Shown here: in pieces, positions 9,271 through 17,082 of the stretch
Position numbering within the stretch: the first letter of the stretch is position 1
Layout: each line of letters starts with the position of its first letter
NCBI RefSeq assembly: GCF_039794105.1
Contig: NZ_JBDIWA010000004.1
Span: forward strand, 1 to 64,000
DNA from: Kuenenia sp039794105
GTDB taxonomy: Bacteria > Planctomycetota > Brocadiia > Brocadiales > Brocadiaceae
Direction: 5' to 3'
DNA: 64,000 nucleotides
The notes under the pieces: model-generated
What the model was told of the DNA's origin: nothing
Seen by the model: only the letters and a program-made list of their open reading frames with translations
The model's database searches: none
Made by a program: the position numbers and the translations under genes

Positions 9271-9299
9271 TTGACAAGGAAAACGTGCGGTGATAGACT
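9271..9299 (+). promoter_or_regulatory. sigma70-type promoter of glyQ
   Basis: TTGACA at 9271-9276, a 17-base spacer and TAGACT at 9294-9299. A start near 9306 would give a leader of about 60 bases. Confidence 0.65.
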
Positions 9300-9365
9300 C
9301 CGAAAACTGTTTACGCAGGGAGAAGTTTCAATAATTTTCAGCACTTAAAATTATGAGTGAACGAA

Positions 9366-10253
9366 ATGACATTTCAAGAGATTATTTTAACGTTACAAAA
9401 ATACTGGGCTGATTATGGGTGCATACTTTGGCAGCCATATGATACGGAAAAGGGGGCGGGAACCTTTAATCCCGCAACGTTCCTTAAGGTACTCGGTCCA
9501 GAACCATGGAAATGCGCCTATGTCGAACCTTCCCGTCGCCCAACGGACGGCAGATATGGGGAGAATCCAAACAGATTGCAACACTACTACCAATTCCAGG
9601 TAATTGTAAAACCCGCCCCTGACGATTCGCAGGGGATTTATTTAAACAGTTTGCGGGCACTGGGGATAGACCTCGTAAAACATGACGTGCGATTTGTTGA
9701 GGACGATTGGGAGTCTCCTACCCTGGGGGCGACAGGTCTCGGGTGGGAAATATGGCTGGACGGCATGGAAATTACACAATTCACCTATTTTCAACAGGTA
9801 GGCGGATTTGAACTTGAACCGATTACCCTCGAACTTACCTACGGACTCGAACGCATTGCAATGTTTATTCAGGAAAAGGAATCGGTGTTTGACCTGGAAT
9901 GGGTGGAAGGATATACCTATGGCGATATCCATAAGCAGGATGAAGAGCAATTCTCCACTTACAACTTCAAGGTTGCGGACACGTCAATGCTTTTTAAACT
10001 CTTTGAATTCTACGAAATTGAATGCCAGAGGTTATTAAAAGATGACCTTCCGTTGCCCGCGTATGACTATGTTATGAAGTGTTCTCACACTTTCAATTTG
10101 CTGGACGCGCGGGGGGCAATTGGCGTTACGCAAAGAACGGGTTATATTAAAAGGGTAAGAAGTCTGGCAAGAGGCTGCGCGGAGGGGTACATCCGGCTGC
10201 GCGAGTCATTGCAGTGGCCTCTTTTAAAGCATGCCTCCGTCGCAATCCGGTAA
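9366..10253 (+). CDS. glyQ: glycyl-tRNA synthetase alpha subunit
   Basis: This is the catalytic class II alpha chain of the alpha2beta2 bacterial GlyRS, which forms glycyl-adenylate and charges tRNA-Gly. The sequence is textbook: MTFQEIILTLQKYWADYGC at the start, then GAGTFNPATFLKVLGPEPW, YVEPSRRPTDGRYGENPNR and the LTYGLERIAMF motif. Family proteins begin with MTFQ, so ATG 9366 is preferred over the in-frame GTG at 9357. The length of 295 residues is complete. The beta-subunit gene glyS, which commonly follows, is not here: the next sequence is a repeat element and a RAYT remnant. Confidence 0.97.
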   Translation: MTFQEIILTLQKYWADYGCILWQPYDTEKGAGTFNPATFLKVLGPEPWKCAYVEPSRRPTDGRYGENPNRLQHYYQFQVIVKPAPDDSQGIYLNSLRALGIDLVKHDVRFVEDDWESPTLGATGLGWEIWLDGMEITQFTYFQQVGGFELEPITLELTYGLERIAMFIQEKESVFDLEWVEGYTYGDIHKQDEEQFSTYNFKVADTSMLFKLFEFYEIECQRLLKDDLPLPAYDYVMKCSHTFNLLDARGAIGVTQRTGYIKRVRSLARGCAEGYIRLRESLQWPLLKHASVAIR

Positions 10254-10260
10254 TTGTGAA

Positions 10261-10391
10261 ATCCGAAGCACGAAATCCGAAACAAATTCTAATGACAAAA
10301 TGATTTGAAATTCTAAAAAAGTGCATCTTTCGCATTTCGTGCTTAGTGCTTCGTATTTTTTATCTCATGCTTGCTTGGTTTTGGCTATACC
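10261..10391. repeat. family B miniature inverted-repeat element, partial copy
   Basis: It carries the family B core: CGAAGCACGAAATCCGAAAC, then AAATTCTAATGACAAAATGA, then a mirrored TTTCGTGCTTAGTGCTTCGT and TTGCTTGGTTTTGGCTATAC. It begins right after the glyQ stop. Full-length relatives are at 39568-39752 and 62562-62711. Confidence 0.75.
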
Positions 10392-10466
10392 ACTGTTCTT
10401 CTCTGCGGGGCAACAATATCGACCAGGAAACATGCGAAAAGCTGTTTATATTGGCTGGTAAGGTAG

Positions 10467-10485
10467 CCAGACCGTCCCGGTCTGG
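10467..10485. repeat. REP-like palindrome (family D)
   Basis: CCAGACCGTCCCGGTCTGG marks the point where RAYT copies 1 and 2 become near-identical on the N-terminal side. Upstream of it the two copies differ. Confidence 0.8.
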
Positions 10486-10902
10486 TTCTCTGAATATCGG
10501 ATTAGACAACCAATCACTTCAAATATCCGAAGGCGAAAATCTACCACACTGGACATGTGATAATGCGATTTATCATGTTTCATTTCGCCTCGTTGATTCT
10601 GTACCGAACTCCAGGCGGAATGAATGGCTTGCTGAACGAAATTCGATTGAAGAAAACGCAAAAGCCTTGGGACGAGAGTTGATGGAGGAAGAAAAAAAGC
10701 GGCTCCAATTCCTCTATTCAGAACGAATCGAATTTTTTTCGGATACAGGCCATGGCGATTGTCATTTGAAAAAGCCGGAAATTGCTGAAATAGTCGCAGG
10801 GGCATTGAAACATTTCGATGGGGAACGCTATCATTTGCACGCATGGTGCGTGATGCCGAATCATGTACATGTAATCGTCGAGGTAAGCCAGAGACAAGGT
10901 AG

Positions 10903-10955
10903 CCAGTGCGCCCCGCTCTGGTATAACCCCGAAAAAAACAGACCGGGACGGTCTG
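10903..10955. repeat. pair of REP-like palindromes (family D) at the truncated end of RAYT copy 2
   Basis: CCAGTGCGCCCCGCTCTGG (10903-10921) and CAGACCGGGACGGTCTG (10939-10955) are arranged as in copy 1. They define the common C-terminal truncation point. Confidence 0.75.
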
Positions 10956-11024
10956 TCTACCATACTGTTCTTTCAGAGAAAGAATATCGCTTCCAGATCA
11001 ACTGTGTCTGAGGAGGTGAACATT

Positions 11025-11161
11025 CCCGATTTTTTGTAATAAAGCTTATTGATTTAGGTAGGGTGGGTCAGGTGAAGCGCATCCATCAATAATATTTTTC
11101 TTATGGGTGCGCTAGCGTTTTACTCCTCCTACTCAAAAATGACACGTTACAAAAAATCGGG
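11025..11161. repeat. 137-bp inverted-repeat element (family E)
   Basis: Terminal arms CCCGATTTTTTGTAA (11025-11039) and TTACAAAAAATCGGG (11147-11161) are perfect reverse complements. The interior has an imperfect hairpin (GAAGCGCATCCAT with ATGGGTGCGC). It lies between the RAYT remnant and the dnaE stop codon. No coding capacity was seen. Confidence 0.7.
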
Positions 11162-11180
11162 CAAGGCCCCTTTTAGGTAT

Positions 11181-14100
11181 TCAATTGAGTACTGCCATTG
11201 TCGTTTGGTTAATCAGCAGATTTTGTGAATCGAAAAGCTCCCTGGTGCGGGAAAGGAAATCATCTGTGATCGCGGCAGAATATTGGCTGGAGGTTTTGAT
11301 TTGAACGCTTCCGTTGTTTGGAGTGGCAATTTCAATGAAAAACGGACACACGCCCCTGTGTTTTTTAATAAGGTCTTTTAACTGTATCAGTTTGGTTTCG
11401 TCAAAATGAGCCGCTTCAAGGCGCAATCCAAAAGATTTTACCAGGCGCGGGAAAGCGTTTTTCCCGGTGATTATTTCATTTATTTTTACACTCGGCGTTG
11501 AGCCTTTATACCCCACATTACCGCAGATAAAAACGACGGCGTCTATTTTTGCCAATGGCTCATATTCCTTCAGTTCTTTGCTAAAAGCGATGCATTTGAT
11601 CGCGCCTTCCATATCATCAAGTGTGATGTACATCATCGGGTCGCCTTTTTTGGTGGTGCTTTTTTTGATATCGGTGATAATACCGCCAACAATCACATCA
11701 GTCCCCTCCGGTAGTTCAGATATTTCCGAGGAAGAATTGGTGGCCAATAGCTTGATTTTTTCTTCATACTCGCTCAGCGGGCTTGAGCTGAAGTAAAATC
11801 CGAGGCTTTCCTTTTCCGCCTGGCGGATTTCATTTTCGTTCCATGGCGTAGTGTTGCTTATTGCGGTGTTTCCTGTTTCGATCACATCCATAGCGCTTCC
11901 GATATCGAATAATGATCTTTGTCCCCTAAGCTTCCCCTTGTTTACTGCGCTTCCCAGTTCCATTGCCGAGTCAAGAGAGGCAAGCAGTCTTGCCCTGTCG
12001 TCAGACAGAGAGTCGAAGCTTCCTGATTTAACAAGGCTCTCAATGACTTGTTTGTTAACCGTGCGCAAATCAACCCTCTTACAGAAATCCAGTATTGAAG
12101 AGAATTTTCCGCCTTTTTCCCTTGTAGAAACAATAGATTCAATTGCCTTATCGCCGGCATTCTTGACAGCGCCAAGACCGAAACGTATTTTATTTCCTTC
12201 AGAGATGGTGAAATCGCTGAGGCTCTCATTGACGTCCGGTTTGAGTATTTCGATATTCATCCGGCGGCAGTCTTCAATATAATCAATGATTTTTTCTGTA
12301 TTTTGCTTTTCACAGCTCAATTGGGCAGTCATGTACTGGAGGGGATAATTGGTTTTTAAATAAGCGGTTTGGTAAGTAATTACGGCATATGCCGCTGAAT
12401 GGGATTTGTTGAAGCCATAGCCAGCGAAAAATTCCATGAGTTCAAATATTTTTATCGCTGTTTTTTTCGGAATGTCGTTTGAAATTGCTCCATTTACAAA
12501 CTGGTCCTTGAATTTTGCCATAATTTCGGGTTTCTTTTTCCCCATCGCCTTGCGCAAATTATCGGCTTCATTCAGTGTGAATCCTGCCAGGCGATTGGCG
12601 ATCCTCATCACCTGTTCCTGATATAAAATGACGCCGTATGTTTCTTTCAGTATCGATTCTAAGGTTGGGTGGATATATTCAACCGCCTCTTTCCCGTGTT
12701 TTCTGTTGATGAATGAATCAACCATGCCGCTTTGTAATGGTCCAGGGCGATAGAGTGCTACCAAAGGCAGGATATCAGCAAATGCGTCCGGTTTCAGTTT
12801 TTTAAGTAATTCCTTAAATCCTTTGCTGGTTTCTACCTGAAAGACCCCTTTTACGTTGCCGCTGGAAAGCATCTGATAGGTTGCCTTGTCGTCTACGGGT
12901 ATTTTTGCGAGATCAATTATTTCTCCCGTTGTTTCATGGATCAACTGGAGCGCCCTTTTTATTACCGTTAATTTCCGTACACCCAGGAAGTCGGCCTTTA
13001 GCAACCCTATTTTATCTACCAGTATTTCATCGTAATATTGAGTGGTGACGGCGTCCCCTTTTTTGGCAAGCGGAACATATTCTGTTAATGGTTCATCGGA
13101 AATAACAATGCCTGCCGCATGTACTGAGGCATGGCGGCATAGCCCTTCCAGTTTCTTTGAAATGTCGAACAATTCCCTAAATTGTTTTTCGGCTTGACAG
13201 ATCGCTTTTAAAGCCGGTTCTTGTTCCAGGGCTTCTTCTAAGGTGATATTGAGGGTATTAGGAATCAGTTTTGCTATTTTGTCAACTTCAGAAAGAGGTA
13301 TGTCAAGCACCCGCCCAACATCCCGGATGACAGCCTTTGCTTTCATCGTACCGAATGTAATGATCTGTGCAACATTGCTATCTCCGCCATATTTTTCCCT
13401 TACGTACCGGATAATTTCTTCACGGCCTTCTGCGCAGAAATCAATATCCAGATCAGGCATTGATATTCTTTCCGCATTCAAAAATCGTTCAAACAATAAA
13501 TCGTTTTCGATAGGGTCTATGTTGGTGATGTTCAATACATAGGCGACAATACTGCCCGCCCCTGATCCTCTTCCTGTTGCGGGGATATTGAGGGTATTTG
13601 CATAATGAATAAAATCCCATACAATTAAAAAATATTCGACAAACCCCGTTTTCTCTATAACTTTAAGTTCATGGTCCAATCGTTCGCTGATGTGAGGGAG
13701 TATGGCGCCGTATTTTCTTATCACCCCTTCTTCGCAGAGTTTTCTCAGATATGCCTTGTTGCTTATCCCTTCGGGAGGCGTAAATTTTGGGAGATGCAGC
13801 TTCCCGAAATCCATTTTTACATCGCAGCGTTCTGCAATGTGCAGGGTATTTTCGAGGGCGTGAGGTATTTCCATAAACAAGGCGTGCATTTCCTGGTAAT
13901 TTTTAAAGTAGAATTCGTTCGTATCGAAACGAAGCCTTTGTCTGTCAGATACGCGCTTGCCGGTATTTATGCATAACAATGCGTCATGGGCAACTGCGTC
14001 ATCGATATTCATATAATGCACGTCGTTGGTTGCGACGAGGGGGATGTTTAGTGTTTTCCCAATTTTGACCGCCTCAGACACCAGTTTTTCCTGCAGTGGG

Positions 14101-14648
14101 ATTTTGTTGTTTTGTATTTCAAGGTAAAAATGGTTTTCACCAAAGAGTTCCCGGTATTCTCTGGCAAGGTTCATGGCGTCGTTATGGCGGTCAAAGGACA
14201 AGTGGCGATTGATTTCAGAAGCCATGCATCCGCTAAGGCAGATAATCCCGGTTGAATGGGATTTCAGCAGTTCTTTATCGATTCTCGGTTTGTAGTAAAA
14301 GCCTTCCAGATATGCAGATGTGGAAAGTTTTAGTAAATTTCGGTATCCTTCATAATTTTCCGCCAGGAGTGTTATATGGCTAAGTGTTTCCTTCCCATTT
14401 TTTGATTCCTTGTCAAGGCGACCGCCTTGCGCAACGTATGCTTCGTAACCTATAATGGGTTTTATTCCAGCGGATTGCGCGGCTTCGTAAAATTCGATTG
14501 CGCCGTACATGTTGCCATGGTCTGTAATGGCAAGGGCAGGCATTTTAAAATGCAATGCCTTGCTAACAAGGTCTTTTATTTTGCAGGCGCCATCAAGAAG
14601 GCTATATTCACTGTGGACATGGAGATGAACGAAGTTGTTTGTGTCCAT
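11181..14648 (-). CDS. dnaE: DNA polymerase III alpha subunit
   Basis: This is the replicative polymerase catalytic chain, 1155 residues, DnaE1 type. The PHP domain opens the protein (HLHVHSEYSLLDG at about 8-20). The C-family palm is marked by GRGSGAGSIVAY and PDLDIDF at 398-404, with the catalytic aspartates 399 and 401. The fingers and tandem HhH region follow (GYGFNKSHSAAYA), then an OB-fold near 1000 (VIVGGIITDIKKSTTKKG). No proofreading exonuclease insertion is present. The start ATG at 14648 has only a weak ribosome site. No close operon partner lies on this strand. Confidence 0.97.
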   Translation of the reverse strand: MDTNNFVHLHVHSEYSLLDGACKIKDLVSKALHFKMPALAITDHGNMYGAIEFYEAAQSAGIKPIIGYEAYVAQGGRLDKESKNGKETLSHITLLAENYEGYRNLLKLSTSAYLEGFYYKPRIDKELLKSHSTGIICLSGCMASEINRHLSFDRHNDAMNLAREYRELFGENHFYLEIQNNKIPLQEKLVSEAVKIGKTLNIPLVATNDVHYMNIDDAVAHDALLCINTGKRVSDRQRLRFDTNEFYFKNYQEMHALFMEIPHALENTLHIAERCDVKMDFGKLHLPKFTPPEGISNKAYLRKLCEEGVIRKYGAILPHISERLDHELKVIEKTGFVEYFLIVWDFIHYANTLNIPATGRGSGAGSIVAYVLNITNIDPIENDLLFERFLNAERISMPDLDIDFCAEGREEIIRYVREKYGGDSNVAQIITFGTMKAKAVIRDVGRVLDIPLSEVDKIAKLIPNTLNITLEEALEQEPALKAICQAEKQFRELFDISKKLEGLCRHASVHAAGIVISDEPLTEYVPLAKKGDAVTTQYYDEILVDKIGLLKADFLGVRKLTVIKRALQLIHETTGEIIDLAKIPVDDKATYQMLSSGNVKGVFQVETSKGFKELLKKLKPDAFADILPLVALYRPGPLQSGMVDSFINRKHGKEAVEYIHPTLESILKETYGVILYQEQVMRIANRLAGFTLNEADNLRKAMGKKKPEIMAKFKDQFVNGAISNDIPKKTAIKIFELMEFFAGYGFNKSHSAAYAVITYQTAYLKTNYPLQYMTAQLSCEKQNTEKIIDYIEDCRRMNIEILKPDVNESLSDFTISEGNKIRFGLGAVKNAGDKAIESIVSTREKGGKFSSILDFCKRVDLRTVNKQVIESLVKSGSFDSLSDDRARLLASLDSAMELGSAVNKGKLRGQRSLFDIGSAMDVIETGNTAISNTTPWNENEIRQAEKESLGFYFSSSPLSEYEEKIKLLATNSSSEISELPEGTDVIVGGIITDIKKSTTKKGDPMMYITLDDMEGAIKCIAFSKELKEYEPLAKIDAVVFICGNVGYKGSTPSVKINEIITGKNAFPRLVKSFGLRLEAAHFDETKLIQLKDLIKKHRGVCPFFIEIATPNNGSVQIKTSSQYSAAITDDFLSRTRELFDSQNLLINQTTMAVLN

Positions 14649-14854
14649 AAGTTACACCCGATTGAATTTGATGTGGAACGTTGGAAAAGCCTTATACTTT
14701 GAGCAGGAATATTTCATTGTAAACGCAAGATGTTGTACCCTAACTGATATAGTAATCCAATTTATAGCCATACAACTGAAAAGTCAATATGAAATTCGAT
14801 TATTTTGGCAACATCATATGAAAACGGACGTCCAAATTTTAATGACAAATTTAC

Positions 14855-14883
14855 TTGAAACTTGTTTTATATTTTGCTAGCAT
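14855..14883 (+). promoter_or_regulatory. candidate promoter of the coiled-coil protein gene
   Basis: TTGAAA at 14855-14860, a 17-base spacer and TAGCAT at 14878-14883. The inferred leader of about 130 bases contains the hairpin CATTTGCC-TTTCT-GGCAAATG at 14938-14958. Nothing else was seen in the 14649-15023 gap. Confidence 0.45.
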
Positions 14884-15023
14884 AACTCCCACCTCAATTT
14901 CCGTTTCGCGGCTAAAGAAGGGTAATCGGGCAGTATTCATTTGCCTTTCTGGCAAATGTATCATTTTATATCTATATAACAGTAGATGGGTTTTAGAATA
15001 AATGCAGAATAAGGGGGTTTTCT

Positions 15024-15833
15024 ATGGCTAGTTGTAGTAAATCTAAGGCGATAATGGTTGTGCTTGTAGGGCTTTTCGGTTTATTGTGCGTTGGCTTTGC
15101 GGTTTCTGTTACTGAAAAGTACCGGTTGCAGAAGGAACGAGTACACGGTCTTGAGAGACAGCTTCGGGCAGGACGTACGGAGGTATTAAAAGTTCCTGAT
15201 TTGATGCAAAAATTAGATAAGGTTGAAGCATCTAAGAAAGAAATAGAGGGTACTTTTGCGGAATGTTCAGAAGAAAAAGAAGGGTTGTCCGAAAAGCTTG
15301 GCGAGCTAGAGGTTGAGGTGGGGTCTTTTGGTGCAGTGAAGGCCGCGGTTGGAATTCAGATTGCAGGATTGGAAACCATAATAAAGGAGCAGCAACAAAA
15401 GGTATCTGTGTCGGAAAAAAACAGCGCGGAGCTTGCGGGACAGATTGCCGCACTTCAGGAAATGCACAGTGCCACCGAAGAGAAGTTTAAGTTGCAGATA
15501 GACGATATAAAGCGCGGACAAGAAGAGGTAAAAAACCAGCTTATCTACTATACTGAAGCAAAGAAGATTTCGGATGTAGAGATTGAAGAAAAGAAGAAAG
15601 TTATTCAGGAGTTGGAAGCGGAGTTGGCAAGGTTGAAAAGCGGTGAAGAAACATCTTCAGCGCCGGTAGAAACACGCGCGGTAAGCCAAACACAGTGGGA
15701 TCTAAATCTAACGGAAGAACTTGACAAGACGTTTACATTACTCCGCGAAAGGATATCTTCTCCTACCATGTCGCTCTCTGAAGTCAGCACATTGATTTCC
15801 AGAGCAGAACACACCTTAAAAAGGCTGAAGTAA
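15024..15833 (+). CDS. membrane-anchored coiled-coil protein of unknown function
   Basis: There is a single N-terminal membrane segment (about residues 9-30, IMVVLVGLFGLLCVGFAV). It is followed by about 170 residues of heptad-rich, Lys/Glu-rich coiled coil, including EELEKKKKVIQELEAELARLK-like stretches. A short C-terminal helical part starts near 225 (WDLNLTEELDKTFTLLRERI). No enzymatic motif was seen. An AAGGGGG ribosome site precedes the ATG. The gene is monocistronic between its own promoter and a strong terminator. A scaffold or envelope role is plausible but not shown. Confidence 0.8.
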   Translation: MASCSKSKAIMVVLVGLFGLLCVGFAVSVTEKYRLQKERVHGLERQLRAGRTEVLKVPDLMQKLDKVEASKKEIEGTFAECSEEKEGLSEKLGELEVEVGSFGAVKAAVGIQIAGLETIIKEQQQKVSVSEKNSAELAGQIAALQEMHSATEEKFKLQIDDIKRGQEEVKNQLIYYTEAKKISDVEIEEKKKVIQELEAELARLKSGEETSSAPVETRAVSQTQWDLNLTEELDKTFTLLRERISSPTMSLSEVSTLISRAEHTLKRLK

Positions 15834-15873
15834 CGCTTTAATGTGTGTTTAGAGACAAAATATCAGCGACATT

Positions 15874-15911
15874 AAAAGGGAAACGGATAATTGATTATCT
15901 GTTTCCCTTTT
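15874..15911 (+). terminator. intrinsic terminator after the coiled-coil gene
   Basis: A 17-bp perfect stem (AAAAGGGAAACGGATAA and its complement) with loop TTGA runs into TTTTTTATTT. It lies 40 bases beyond the stop codon. Confidence 0.92.
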
Positions 15912-15963
15912 TTATTTAGACTTACTGAAAAAACAAAACTCTCTCTTGAAAATAATTCGGGCT

Positions 15964-16956
15964 ATGACATTACCAGCGTATCTTCCTCTTTTAATTACCG
16001 GGGTGAATGGCGTTCCCGGTTACAATGCATTTCGGCATTTTCATTCTCAATATCCGGAGCATGTAGTTGCAATTCGTCCCACCCGATATTGGCCATTGCG
16101 CGGGAATGGAATAATTCCGCTTGACATAGAAGATGTACAAGGACTTGCTGCCTTAATGAAGACATGGAAGTTTAATTCTATACTGCATGCGGCTGGGTCA
16201 TGTGCATTGAAATCCTGCGAGTTGAATCCTGAAATGGCGTACCGGGTGAATGTTCAATCGGCAAAGAACATACTAAAGATAATCGGAGACCGTACCATTC
16301 GTCTCCTATTTCTTTCCACCGATTTAGTATTTCCTGGGAAATCATCGGGCTGTTACACGGAAGATGACGCCGTTTCTCCTGTCACGGTATATGGGAAAAC
16401 CATGGTTATGGCAGAAGAAATTATAGCGCGCGAGTACCCTTCTGCGGCGATTTTCAGGATATCGCTCCCCATGGGAATTAGTGTTAATGGGCATGCAGGG
16501 GCAATTGATTGGATATTGTCACGTTTTAAAAAAAATAATCCGGCAACGTTATATTACGATGAAATCCGGTCTCCTTTTTATTGCGAAGATTTTAATAGCA
16601 TTACAGAAATTGCTTTAGAGAACAAAATATGCGGAATATACCACCTTGGCGCTAACCGTTACCTCAGCCTCTACCAAATCGGACAGATAGTCAATAAGGT
16701 GGGAGGCTATTCTCCACGGTTGCTTAAAGGGTGTATGCGCATAGAAGCGGGACCTATGCCTCCCCGGGCAGGGAATGTTGCCATGAGTAATAAAAAACTC
16801 CTTGCTGCGTTAGGCTTTGATCCCTTTCGCAAATGGCCATATCATGAAAATCATGTCCCGGACAAACACGACTGGCATTATGATCGTCCCGACCATAATG
16901 TTTTTTATCCGGAACTGATTCACAAATATCTCTACCGAATCCCCATTGCATGTTGA
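15964..16956 (+). CDS. RmlD-like NAD(P)-dependent sugar-nucleotide reductase/epimerase
   Basis: This is an extended short-chain dehydrogenase of the dTDP-4-dehydrorhamnose reductase family. The N-terminal Rossmann motif is TGVNGVPG, followed by SILHAAGSCALKSCELNPE and NVQSAKNIL. The catalytic region holds LSTDLVFPG and YGKTM (the YxxxK pair), with PVTVYG nearby. ATG 15964 is preferred to the TTG 18 bases upstream; 330 residues is normal for the family. It could act in surface polysaccharide synthesis, but no rhamnose pathway genes adjoin it, so the substrate is open. Confidence 0.8.
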   Translation: MTLPAYLPLLITGVNGVPGYNAFRHFHSQYPEHVVAIRPTRYWPLRGNGIIPLDIEDVQGLAALMKTWKFNSILHAAGSCALKSCELNPEMAYRVNVQSAKNILKIIGDRTIRLLFLSTDLVFPGKSSGCYTEDDAVSPVTVYGKTMVMAEEIIAREYPSAAIFRISLPMGISVNGHAGAIDWILSRFKKNNPATLYYDEIRSPFYCEDFNSITEIALENKICGIYHLGANRYLSLYQIGQIVNKVGGYSPRLLKGCMRIEAGPMPPRAGNVAMSNKKLLAALGFDPFRKWPYHENHVPDKHDWHYDRPDHNVFYPELIHKYLYRIPIAC

Positions 16957-17009
16957 ATTTAGATCATGAAAACTCTTTGGGTGGTTCATCTGTGGATAAG
17001 ATTAATGCA

Positions 17010-17062
17010 GGGGTGAAGCTTTTGCGATAAATTGTCATAAATGCATTCATACCCAAACTGAT
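17010..17062. repeat. degenerate family C repeat
   Basis: GCAGGGGTGAAGCTTTTGCG followed by ATAAATTGTCATAAATGC and CATACCCAAACTG parallels the family C element at 3590-3645. The right arm is not preserved. Confidence 0.5.
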
Positions 17063-17082
17063 AATCTTAGGAAAAATGGCGA

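Larger units (their letters stand above)
10346..11011 (+). pseudogene. REP-associated tyrosine transposase (RAYT), C-terminally truncated, copy 2
   Basis: The open frame is uninterrupted for 221 codons and includes the Y1 N-terminal region LPHWTCDNAIYHVSFRL and the HUH segment HAWCVMPNHVH. The first ~40 residues are read from repeat DNA, and family similarity begins only after the REP palindrome at 10467-10485. The C-terminal half with the catalytic tyrosine region is absent: after VIVEV the frame runs through two REP palindromes (10903-10921, 10939-10955) and stops. It differs from copy 1 by an A7 rather than A6 run at 10692-10698. It is unlikely to be an active transposase on its own. Confidence 0.8.
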
